This document shows positions 18,754-25,640 of a stretch of DNA of 39,764 nucleotides, one piece after another. The position numbers and the translations under genes were made by a program. The stretch covers positions 1 to 39,764 of the forward strand of contig LNDV01000011.1 of the NCBI GenBank assembly GCA_001464765.1. The letters run 5' to 3'. The stretch is from Betaproteobacteria bacterium Ga0077526. Lineage in GTDB: Bacteria; Pseudomonadota; Gammaproteobacteria; Burkholderiales; Ga0077523. The notes under the pieces were generated by a model. It was not told the origin of the DNA, searched no databases, and saw nothing but the letters and a program-made list of their open reading frames with translations. Positions within the stretch are counted from its first letter, which is position 1; every line of letters starts with the position of its first letter.

Positions 18754-19635
18754 ATGGCATCGCTCAACTTCCATCACCTGCGTTACTTCTGGGCCATCGC
18801 CCACGAACGCAGCCTCACCCGCGCGGCCGAGCGGCTGCACGTCTCGCAGTCCGCGCTCTCGGTGCAGCTGCGCCAGCTCGAGGAACGCCTGGGCCATCCG
18901 CTCTTCGAGCGCGGCAACCGGCGCCTGACGCTCACCGAGGCCGGCCGCATCACGCTCGACTATGCCGACACCATCTTCCGTACGGGGGAGGAGCTCGTCA
19001 GCACCTTGCGCGGCACGGCCGCATCGGGGCGTGCGGTGCTGCGTGTGGGAGCGGTCGCGACGCTGTCACGCAACTTCCAGCTCGAGTGGGTGCGCCCGCT
19101 GCTCGACCGGGACGACGTCGAACTCGTCATCCGCTCCGGCAGCCTGCGTGAACTGCTGGCGCAGTTGTCGGCACACACGCTGGATGTCGTGCTGTCCAAC
19201 AGCGCGGTGCCGCGAGATGCCGGCACCACTTGGCACAGCCATCGGGTAGGCGAGCAGCCCGTGAGCCTTGTTGGGCGGCCGGTGCGTGGAGGGCGAAAGC
19301 TCAAGTTCCCGGACGATCTGCGTATGGTGCCCGTCGTGCTGCCGAGCGCGCAGAGCAGCATGCGGGCGAGCTTCGATCTGCTGCTGGACCAAGCCGGCAT
19401 CCGGCCCATCATCCTCGCGGAGGTCGACGACATGGCCATGCTGCGGCTGCTGGCGCGGGAATGCCCCGGCGTCACGCTCGTCCCGCCCGTGGTCGTCCGG
19501 GACGAACTGCAGCAGAAGGTCCTGGTCGAGCGAGCGCGTGTCCCGGAGATTCGCGAGGGCTTCTACGCCATCACGCCGAGCCGGAAGTTTCCGAATCCGT
19601 TGCTGCGCGAGCTGATGGAGGCAAGGGGTGCTTGA
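18754..19635 (+). CDS. LysR-family regulator, NhaR-like
   Basis: A 293-residue LysR-type transcription factor. The N-terminal winged helix-turn-helix is FHHLRYFWAIAHERSLTRAA followed by RLHVSQSALSVQLRQLEERL and HPLFERGNRRLTLTEAG. The rest is the periplasmic-binding-like effector domain, beginning RAVLRVGAVATLSRNFQLE. The FHHLRYFW start and overall length resemble NhaR, the Na+-responsive activator of nhaA. Being divergent from the Na+-dependent bicarbonate transporter genes, it probably controls them. ATG at 18754 is taken; a longer frame extends upstream only because it is antisense to sbtA. Confidence 0.9.
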   Translation: MASLNFHHLRYFWAIAHERSLTRAAERLHVSQSALSVQLRQLEERLGHPLFERGNRRLTLTEAGRITLDYADTIFRTGEELVSTLRGTAASGRAVLRVGAVATLSRNFQLEWVRPLLDRDDVELVIRSGSLRELLAQLSAHTLDVVLSNSAVPRDAGTTWHSHRVGEQPVSLVGRPVRGGRKLKFPDDLRMVPVVLPSAQSSMRASFDLLLDQAGIRPIILAEVDDMAMLRLLARECPGVTLVPPVVVRDELQQKVLVERARVPEIREGFYAITPSRKFPNPLLRELMEARGA

Positions 19636-19670
19636 ATGAACGGACCTCTTGCGGGTCGCCAGCGTCACAA

Positions 19671-19701
19671 AGCAAAACGCCCCTTCACGGGGCGTTTTGC
19701 T
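19671..19701. terminator. Bidirectional rho-independent terminator
   Basis: A perfect 13-bp stem, AGCAAAACGCCCC against GGGGCGTTTTGCT, with a 5-base loop. The A-run in one arm and T-run in the other make it usable from both sides, for the LysR gene (+) and the YWTD PEP-CTERM gene (-). Confidence 0.85.
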
Positions 19702-19742
19702 GTGCGGTCTTGGGCCTGCTGGCCTCTGCCGTACTGGTCGAG

Positions 19743-20663
19743 TTACCGGCGCCGACGGGCGACCGCCGCCACGCCGAGCAGACCGAGGGCTGAGAGCACC
19801 ATCGTCGAAGGTTCCGGCACGGCGACCAGGACCGCAACGCCGCGCACCACGGTACCGTCGGCCGGGGCACCGTACACCTGGGTCAGATTGCCGCCATCGA
19901 GATCCATGCGCACGACCTGCGACGGGAACTGGAATTGCGAAACGTAGATGGCATCGTCCGTCACGTCGATGCCGTTGGCGAGGCCCAGGCCCGTGGCCAG
20001 CGTGACGATTCCCGAGCCGTCGAGATTGGCGCGCTTGACGTCGCCGAAGGTGGTCGCGAGGTAGATGTACTGGTCTGTCACCTCGAAGTCGTAGGACTGG
20101 GAACCGCTCAGCAGCGTGACGGCATTGGCACCGTCGAGGTCCGAGCGCCGAATGCGGCCCGAAGAACTGACTTCGCTCCAGTAGATCTGGGTACCCACCA
20201 CGTCGATCGCGACAGGCTTGTTGAGGCCACCAAAAAGGAGAGTCGAAACGGCGGGGCTGGCGAGCGTGTCGATCGTGAAGATCTGGTTGGCATTCTGGTC
20301 GGTCCAGTAAAGCGTGGACCCGACGAGATCGATGTCGTAGGGGTTGAGCGTGCCGTCACCGTAGACCTGAATGTCGGTCCCGTCGGGCTTGACCGAGTTG
20401 ATGGTGCCCAGGCCGGGGTCGGTCCACCACACGCGACCGCCGAGGAATTCCACCCCGTTGGGACTGCTGACGTTGCTGGTGCCGCTGACAAGCGGTGCGG
20501 CAGTGCCGCCAGGGAAGGTTCCGGACTTTATGTAGCCCGGACCTGCGCGGAATGGTTGGGTGGAAGGGCCGACTTCCGTCCAATAGAGCGTGTCGGCTGC
20601 CTGGGCGGAAAAGGCGCCCATGGCAATGCAAGTGACCGCCATGGCGGCCGCGATTCTGGTCAT
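19743..20663 (-). CDS. PEP-CTERM protein with YWTD beta-propeller repeats
   Basis: A 306-residue secreted protein. Residues 1-22 are a signal peptide (AAAMAVTCIAMGAFSAQAA). The body has LDL-receptor class B type repeats: DTLYWTEVG, GRVWWTDPGLG, STLYWTDQNANQ, TQIYWSEVSSSG, QYIYLATTFGD and DAIYVSQFQFP, which predict a six-bladed propeller, each blade followed by IxxxxLDG-like turns. The C-terminus is a PEP-CTERM sorting signal: VPEPSTM, a hydrophobic helix, and RRRR. PEP-CTERM proteins are cleaved by exosortase and usually linked to exopolysaccharide. ATG at 20663 has GGGAG 6 bases upstream; an ATG at 20669 sits on that site and is less likely. Confidence 0.9.
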   Translation of the reverse strand: MTRIAAAMAVTCIAMGAFSAQAADTLYWTEVGPSTQPFRAGPGYIKSGTFPGGTAAPLVSGTSNVSSPNGVEFLGGRVWWTDPGLGTINSVKPDGTDIQVYGDGTLNPYDIDLVGSTLYWTDQNANQIFTIDTLASPAVSTLLFGGLNKPVAIDVVGTQIYWSEVSSSGRIRRSDLDGANAVTLLSGSQSYDFEVTDQYIYLATTFGDVKRANLDGSGIVTLATGLGLANGIDVTDDAIYVSQFQFPSQVVRMDLDGGNLTQVYGAPADGTVVRGVAVLVAVPEPSTMVLSALGLLGVAAVARRRR

Positions 20664-20840
20664 CAACATCTCCCTGGTCTGGACTCGATGCCGGCCGCAT
20701 CGACGCGCGGTCCGGCGTGTTTTATCTGTGATTCTTTTCTTGCCGCCTGGTGAGGACGGCCCATCGGACCGCGGCAGCGTCAGGAATCTCGACACCCACG
20801 AGAGTGCGAAAGCGAACCCGCAGAAAACGGGGCCCCTGAG

Positions 20841-20864
20841 AACGTTCAATATTTCCGGAACGTT
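20841..20864. promoter_or_regulatory. Inverted repeat AACGTTC-N10-GAACGTT
   Basis: A perfect 7-bp inverted repeat around an AT-rich 10-base spacer (AATATTTCCG), about 180 bases upstream of the YWTD PEP-CTERM start and in the region shared with the divergent PEP-CTERM gene. Such a 24-base dyad could be an operator for a dimeric regulator; no regulator is adjacent. Confidence 0.4.
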
Positions 20865-20892
20865 GTGGCCGGTTGTTCGTGCTACGAGTTCA

Positions 20893-20907
20893 TGACACTA
20901 CCTTTGC
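20893..20907 (+). promoter_or_regulatory. Weak sigma-54-like -24/-12 element
   Basis: TGACAC-N5-TTGC fits the spacing of the sigma-54 consensus TGGCAC-N5-TTGC with one change in the -24 GG. It points to the PEP-CTERM gene at 21307, about 400 bases downstream. PEP-CTERM regulons of some betaproteobacteria are sigma-54 dependent (PrsK/PrsR), which makes it worth noting, but the changed base is an important one. Confidence 0.25.
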
Positions 20908-21306
20908 GCTTGGGCAGCAATGCATGTGCCCGTCGCGATTCCGCCCGCGCCGAACGGCGCGGCGACTACGCCCGTTCCGCGAACCCCAGACGCTGAGACA
21001 CCTTGACCGCGCAGGCCCTTGGCGTCTCTGGCGTATGCACGGAGTACGCCGACCGCAGGTCGCCTACCGTCGATCGCTACGGCGGGGGCTTTCTCACGCG
21101 GGGTGTGCTTCCCGCCGAGCACCGCTCTTGCACGAATCGCTTGTGTTGGGCCTTGGTGGAACCTATCATTCCGGAAGAATTCAGGCGCCGGGAATCATTA
21201 CCCGGCCCCCGGGCCCACAGCCCGGTCGATGATCGAGGGAAAGCAGTGCGGCGCGCCTCGTTTCCATGCGGGGTCGCGATCCAGACACCTGTTCGGGAGC
21301 CCGTTG

Positions 21307-23151
21307 ATGCGATCCCTGATTCTCCTCGTCCCTTCAGTCTTGGCCGTGTTCTCGACCGCTACGCCGTCGTTTGCCACGGTCACCAGCGAGCAATCCGCCC
21401 GTGCCTTCGTGAGCATCGGTGGCGCGTTGGCCGATTCGGATTCGCTCACGGTGCAGGCCGGCAACGCCTCGGCCCTCGCCCGTTTCGGGAACAACGTTCT
21501 CCCCGAGGCACGGGCCGCAGGGCGTTCGCTGGTAGGTGGCGAGATGGCTGCCAATGCGCGACTGGACGACAAAAGTAGGTACAGCTTTTCGGTCGTCGAC
21601 TTCGCGGACGGCAACGCCAGCTACAAGATCAACGTGGCGGCCGACAGCGTCTATGCGCAACGGGCCAAGCTCGACTTCTACCTGCCGCCGAGCTTTCTCG
21701 AAATCACTAGCAATGCCGAGTTGCCGCAAAACGGGTTGACGATGTCGATCCGTGCTCGGCTCAGGGTCTGTTTCGAGGAATTGATATGCACCGCTCCGGA
21801 GAGCGAGCAGTTTCGCTTTGAAGCGGAATTGGCCGCGAACTACTTCGGGACAGGCGTGTTCGACGTCGACGTGACCGGCGCTGCCGGGCTGGATTTCACG
21901 TCGCTTCAAGCGCCGACCGTCACCGATACGGGCAATGCCGCCGTGGGAGGAAGCCAGCCCTTCTACCGCACGGTGACGGTGAACTTCAGCGATTTCACAG
22001 GGCATCTCGACCTCGGCGAGATCCCGGCCGGCAAACCGCTGACCATCGAGTACGACATGACGGCGCGAGGTGAGGGGCGGCTGATCGACAACATCGGTCT
22101 CGCAGGCATCAACGACCCTTTCATCCTGGACACCGACCCGCTGCCGGTCAGTCAGGCAATGACCCTGGTTCTCGTGCCGGTCCCCGAACCCGGCGAGTAC
22201 GCTCTTCTGTTGGCAGGCGGAATCCTCGTCGGCTGCCGCGCGTGGCTGCGGCTGCGACCGATCCCTCGGTGCGACGCGAGTCCGCTCGCCCGCGCAGGCG
22301 TGAATGAGCGGGGAAGGGGCGGTGTTGCCGGCGATGGAGTGGAGCGGAGTACAACGGAAAGTCGGCAGACCAACGTAGATGGATATGCAACCGCACGTGG
22401 TGAGCACAACCGCGAACGCTTGCGTCATACGGAGCCACCGCACTTACAGTGCGGAGAGCGGCGTCCCCATTGCGGATCCTCAATCGGGGAAAGGGCCGGT
22501 GCATTCTCCGGCTTGGCTTTGCGGCAAGATGTCGGCATTCTTTCCACCGGTGTCCCGCAACGGCTTGACGGGCACAACGGATTGACCGGTAGAATCCGCG
22601 CTGCGCCTGCATCGGCGTTGCATGGGCATGCCGGAACGGGATGGAGGAACGAATTTTGCGTCCCGTCGGATTGGGAGCCCGCTCGGCCCTCAGGCGTTGA
22701 AAACAGGAGACTTGACGATGCGCACCTCATCCCTCTTTGCGGCGTTCCTTGCGGGTTTTGCCCTGGCTGGCACAGCGCAAGCCACTCGACTCACTTTCGA
22801 GAATTTGCCGGGCGGCGCCCTGGGTCCCACAGTGATTCCCAGTTACGGGGATCGCGTCGTGTCCGCAGGGACCGGCATTACGCTCGATGGCGGCGCCACG
22901 CCCAACGTCGTGCTCGACTTCGTTCCCTTGCTGTCCACCCAGAGCGCTTTCGAGGTCTACGGCAGCGGCTACTCCGGTTTGTTGCACGCGCTGGGCGACA
23001 ACAGTTTCAACGTTCCGGGCTATGTGCAACTGACGCCCGACACGGGATGGGACGTCGTACTGGAGTCTTTCCAGGTCGGGGCCTGGTCTTCGAGCTCGTA
23101 TATAGACAGCCGGATTCGCGTGGAAGACTTGCAGTCCAATGTGCTCTTTGA
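21307..23151 (+). CDS. PEP-CTERM protein whose frame continues past the sorting signal
   Basis: The start at ATG 21307 has GGGAG 7 bases upstream, then a signal peptide (SLILLVPSVLAVFSTATPSFA). Residues 25-290 form an unrecognised beta-rich secreted domain with one close Cys pair (RVCFEELICTAPE). The PEP-CTERM motif follows at about 292-318: VPVPEPGEYALLLAGGILVG then CRAWLRLR. A stop would be expected near 22260-22310, but the frame runs on without one to 23151 (614 codons), overlapping the next gene by over 400 bases. The extra segment is Arg-rich and out of frame with that gene, so it looks non-coding. A lost stop or a small indel just after the sorting helix is likely; the +1 frame would end at a TGA near 22305. 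The functional protein is probably about 320 residues. Confidence 0.7.
   Translation: MRSLILLVPSVLAVFSTATPSFATVTSEQSARAFVSIGGALADSDSLTVQAGNASALARFGNNVLPEARAAGRSLVGGEMAANARLDDKSRYSFSVVDFADGNASYKINVAADSVYAQRAKLDFYLPPSFLEITSNAELPQNGLTMSIRARLRVCFEELICTAPESEQFRFEAELAANYFGTGVFDVDVTGAAGLDFTSLQAPTVTDTGNAAVGGSQPFYRTVTVNFSDFTGHLDLGEIPAGKPLTIEYDMTARGEGRLIDNIGLAGINDPFILDTDPLPVSQAMTLVLVPVPEPGEYALLLAGGILVGCRAWLRLRPIPRCDASPLARAGVNERGRGGVAGDGVERSTTESRQTNVDGYATARGEHNRERLRHTEPPHLQCGERRPHCGSSIGERAGAFSGLALRQDVGILSTGVPQRLDGHNGLTGRIRAAPASALHGHAGTGWRNEFCVPSDWEPARPSGVENRRLDDAHLIPLCGVPCGFCPGWHSASHSTHFREFAGRRPGSHSDSQLRGSRRVRRDRHYARWRRHAQRRARLRSLAVHPERFRGLRQRLLRFVARAGRQQFQRSGLCATDARHGMGRRTGVFPGRGLVFELVYRQPDSRGRLAVQCAL
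22565..22595 (+). promoter_or_regulatory. Possible sigma-70 promoter for the small PEP-CTERM gene
   Basis: TTGACG (22565-22570) and TAGAAT (22590-22595) are good -35 and -10 matches, but the spacer is 19 bases rather than 17. Transcription would start about 115 bases before the ATG at 22718. It lies in DNA formally covered by the read-through frame of the upstream gene. Confidence 0.35.
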
Positions 23152-23374
23152 CACGGGCTCCTTCACGTTCCCTGGCAACACAGTGTTCTCTTATCCCGGC
23201 ACGCCGATCCGCTCCAGCGTCGCGTTGCGTGTCTACATCAACGACTTCGGTGATCTCGGTCTGGACAATCTCCAGTTCAGCCAGGTGGCGACCATTCCGG
23301 AGCCGAGTACGTGGGCCCTGTGGCTCGCCGGCGCCGGGCTTCTTGGCGCGCGGGTGCTTCGCCGCAAGCGCTGA
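22718..23374 (+). CDS. Small PEP-CTERM protein
   Basis: A 218-residue secreted protein. The signal peptide is MRTSSLFAAFLAGFALAGTA with cleavage near AQA. The body starts TRLTFENLPGG and has a beta-sandwich look (GWDVVLESFQVGAWSSSSYI, RVYINDFGDLGLDNLQFSQV), the DNLQF ending being common just before PEP-CTERM anchors. The tail is IPEPSTWALWLAGAGLLGAR then RKR. ATG at 22718 has AGGAG 8 bases upstream. It probably functions as an exported, exosortase-processed matrix or surface protein of unknown role. A strong terminator follows at 23449. Confidence 0.9.
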   Translation: MRTSSLFAAFLAGFALAGTAQATRLTFENLPGGALGPTVIPSYGDRVVSAGTGITLDGGATPNVVLDFVPLLSTQSAFEVYGSGYSGLLHALGDNSFNVPGYVQLTPDTGWDVVLESFQVGAWSSSSYIDSRIRVEDLQSNVLFDTGSFTFPGNTVFSYPGTPIRSSVALRVYINDFGDLGLDNLQFSQVATIPEPSTWALWLAGAGLLGARVLRRKR

Positions 23375-23448
23375 TCTCCGGGCGGGTGAGGCCTGCCCGC
23401 TGCCAGCGGGGAGTCGGGTAGAGGGAGCACACCTCCCAATCGACCTCG

Positions 23449-23493
23449 GGCGTCAGGTGCGCGTAATCGCCGCCTGACGCCTTTGTCTTTTTT
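23449..23493 (+). terminator. Rho-independent terminator
   Basis: GGCGTCAGG (23449-23457) pairs perfectly with CCTGACGCC (23473-23481) across a 15-base loop and is followed by TTTGTCTTTTTT. It ends the PEP-CTERM cluster transcript. Confidence 0.8.
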
Positions 23494-23654
23494 GGCGGCG
23501 AACTTCTCCCAGCAAAACGCTCGGAGTGCGGCTGCAGCCCTGAGGAGCCGCCGGGGAAGCGCGCACGGCTGAGGACATCGCTTTGGACCCGCGTTTCGTA
23601 CGTTTTCCTCATGCGTTCTCAAAAGACGCAGCAATGCAAACACCGGACCCCGGC

Positions 23655-24464
23655 TCACTCCTTGAAGTAGACCATCTGGTGCGTGCTGGCCAGCAACTGG
23701 CCGGCGTCGCTCCAGACTTCTGCGCTCTGATCGAAGTAGCCATCGCGATAGCGTAGAGCCCTAGCCGTGCCAAGCACGTGGCGCGCGCCCTGCGCTGCAA
23801 GCTGTGCAGCATCTGCATGGAAGTAGGCCGTGAGCGTCACGGTGCCTATCGGCGCCGGTCTTCGGCGCCGGTCGAAGATTCTCGGAAAGAAGTTGTCGCA
23901 GATCGCGGCCAGCCCGGCGAAGTCCAGTGGCCGCGGCGGGTCATCTCGGACCCACAGCCGCGTATTCGCGTGTGACCGCATGTCCCCGTCGAACTGGAAC
24001 GGTTCCTCTCCCGGCAGGAAACGCATGTCGTAGCAGCGCGTCCAGGGTGGCAGGAGATCCGAACCAAATCGCGGGAGGCTCTCGGGCGGCGGCATGTCGC
24101 CCGGTGCCACCGCGTCCTGCGCCGACCAGGTCTCGCGACGCTGCGCGAACACTGCTGACCCACTCGTGCAGACCGCACCTCCCTGGCGCATCAATAGAGA
24201 CCAGTGCTGGGTCGAACGATTGGTGCGCACCGGCACCGCCTCGATCTCGAACGCCCCTTCCGCAACCGGCCCCGCGAAGTTGATCGTAAGCGCGATGGGA
24301 TCACCCAGGCGGGACGGATGCAACAAGGCCGCATTGAGCAGCGTCGCGCTCGTGGCGCCGCCGTAGGGCCCGACCATGTTGGCGTAGGCGGGATGGGTGG
24401 CGCCCGTGTAGGTGTTGGCACCGGTGGAGGCAAGACGGATCGCTTCATCGAGAGCGTGAGACAT
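23655..24464 (-). CDS. Acyl-CoA thioesterase-like double hot-dog protein
   Basis: A 269-residue protein. The layout is that of the TesB/4HBT_3 thioesterase-like family: an N-terminal hot-dog with YANMVGPYGGATSATLLNAA and LTINFAGPVAEGAFEIEAVP, and a C-terminal hot-dog with SHANTRLWVRDDPPRPLDFA, LAAICDNFFPRIFDRR, then IGTVTLTAYFHADAAQL and the end DAGQLLASTHQMVYFKE. Members hydrolyse acyl-CoA thioesters; the acyl chain is unknown. ATG at 24464 (SHALDEAIRLA) is chosen by alignment logic, as no clear ribosome site precedes it and the upstream extension to 24650 is low-complexity. Confidence 0.8.
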   Translation of the reverse strand: MSHALDEAIRLASTGANTYTGATHPAYANMVGPYGGATSATLLNAALLHPSRLGDPIALTINFAGPVAEGAFEIEAVPVRTNRSTQHWSLLMRQGGAVCTSGSAVFAQRRETWSAQDAVAPGDMPPPESLPRFGSDLLPPWTRCYDMRFLPGEEPFQFDGDMRSHANTRLWVRDDPPRPLDFAGLAAICDNFFPRIFDRRRRPAPIGTVTLTAYFHADAAQLAAQGARHVLGTARALRYRDGYFDQSAEVWSDAGQLLASTHQMVYFKE

Positions 24465-24718
24465 GGGTGGAGGCGGGCGTGATGATTCGCCGAGAGTACT
24501 CCGGATGACCGTCCGCCGTGGGGCGCTCCGTGGCGCAGCGCACCGGCATTTATGGTGTTGCTCCGACACCGTAGACCAGCGGCCCTCCGAAGACGCTTTG
24601 AGCGCGGGCGACGGCTTGCCGAGACGCTTGATCACTGGTGCCCAACGCAAGGGACGGCGCCGATCGGCGAATGCCCTGGTCTACACTCCGTGAAGTCCGC
24701 CCAACCACCGAGAAAGTC

Positions 24719-25339
24719 ATGACCAGCCCGTCCTTCGATCCCGATCGGGATCTGCTGCTCCTCATCGACATCCAGAACGATTTCTGCCCCGGAGGTGCGC
24801 TGGCTGTCGCCGGGGGCCACGAGATCGTGCCTGTGGTCAATGGTCTCACCGCGCGATTCGCCCACGTGGCGCTGACGCAGGACTGGCATCCGCCCGGTCA
24901 CCGTTCGTTCGCCAGCGCCCATCCGGGCCGTACGCCGTACGAGTCAGTGACGTTCCCATATGGCATGCAGACACTCTGGCCGGATCACTGCGTACAGGGG
25001 ACCCCGGGCGCAGACTTTCACCCCGCGCTCCAGGTGACGCGCGCCGAGCTGGTGATTCGCAAGGGGTTCCGGAGCGAGATCGATTCCTACTCGGCCTTCT
25101 ACGAGAACGACCGCAGCACCCCGACCGGGCTGGCCGGGTATCTGCGGGAGCGCGGCTTCACGCGCGTCGTGCTGTGCGGGCTGGCTACCGATTTCTGCGT
25201 GGCGTATTCCGCCATCGATGCCCGTCGCCTTGGGTTCGAGACGGTCGTGGTGCTCGCTGCGTGCCGGGGCATCGATCTGGGCGGGTCGCTGGCCGCGGCG
25301 TTGACTGCCATGCGCGAGGCGGGGGTGGTGCTGGCGTAG
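24719..25339 (+). CDS. pncA: Nicotinamidase
   Basis: A 206-residue isochorismatase-fold amidase. The catalytic triad Asp17 (LIDIQNDF), Lys115 (VIRKGFR) and Cys160 (GLATDFCVAY) is intact. The metal-binding stretch TQDWHPPGH and the WPDHCVQGTPGA segment are typical of PncA. It hydrolyses nicotinamide to nicotinate and ammonia in NAD salvage and also activates pyrazinamide. ATG at 24719 is preceded by a GAGAAAG ribosome site; the longer frame from 24638 has none. It is divergent from the thioesterase-like gene. Confidence 0.95.
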   Translation: MTSPSFDPDRDLLLLIDIQNDFCPGGALAVAGGHEIVPVVNGLTARFAHVALTQDWHPPGHRSFASAHPGRTPYESVTFPYGMQTLWPDHCVQGTPGADFHPALQVTRAELVIRKGFRSEIDSYSAFYENDRSTPTGLAGYLRERGFTRVVLCGLATDFCVAYSAIDARRLGFETVVVLAACRGIDLGGSLAAALTAMREAGVVLA

Positions 25340-25640
25340 CGGGAGGCCTGGGCGGCGGTACCGACAGCAACGAGGGCAGGTGAGCAGGCGCGGCACCGCA
25401 ATACCAGAAGACGGCGACGCCTGGACGCGGGGTCAGGAACTGAAGCGCGAGGTACCGTGACCGGGTTGCGAGGCGTGGTGGAAGCTTTGGGTCCGCAGGG
25501 CCCCCGCATCGGATTCCCCAATTTCCCGAATTCCGATTACGGTCCACGCACTCACCGCCTGGTACTCGACCTCCCCTTTGCAAGAGTTCGCGTCGAAACT
25601 GGGACATTTGTGGCAAATCGGTAAGGTCTGAAGCGCTAGC
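25340..25640. other. Intergenic region upstream of the STAND regulator
   Basis: No gene is seen in these 301 bases. A short dyad ATTTG-TGG-CAAAT at 25606-25618 sits 23 bases before the regulator start and could be an operator. No promoter matching the sigma-70 consensus was evident. Confidence 0.5.

Larger units (their letters stand above)
20664..21306. other. Divergent intergenic region of two PEP-CTERM genes
   Basis: No convincing gene is present in these 643 bases. They contain an inverted repeat at 20841-20864, a weak sigma-54-like motif at 20893-20907, and a GC palindrome CCGCGCCG-AA-CGGCGCGG at 20945-20962. Reading frames here show no domain and poor start sites. Confidence 0.6.

Noticed and set aside
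20945..20962. GC palindrome as a terminator
   Set aside because: A two-base loop and no T-tract, and no gene ends nearby.
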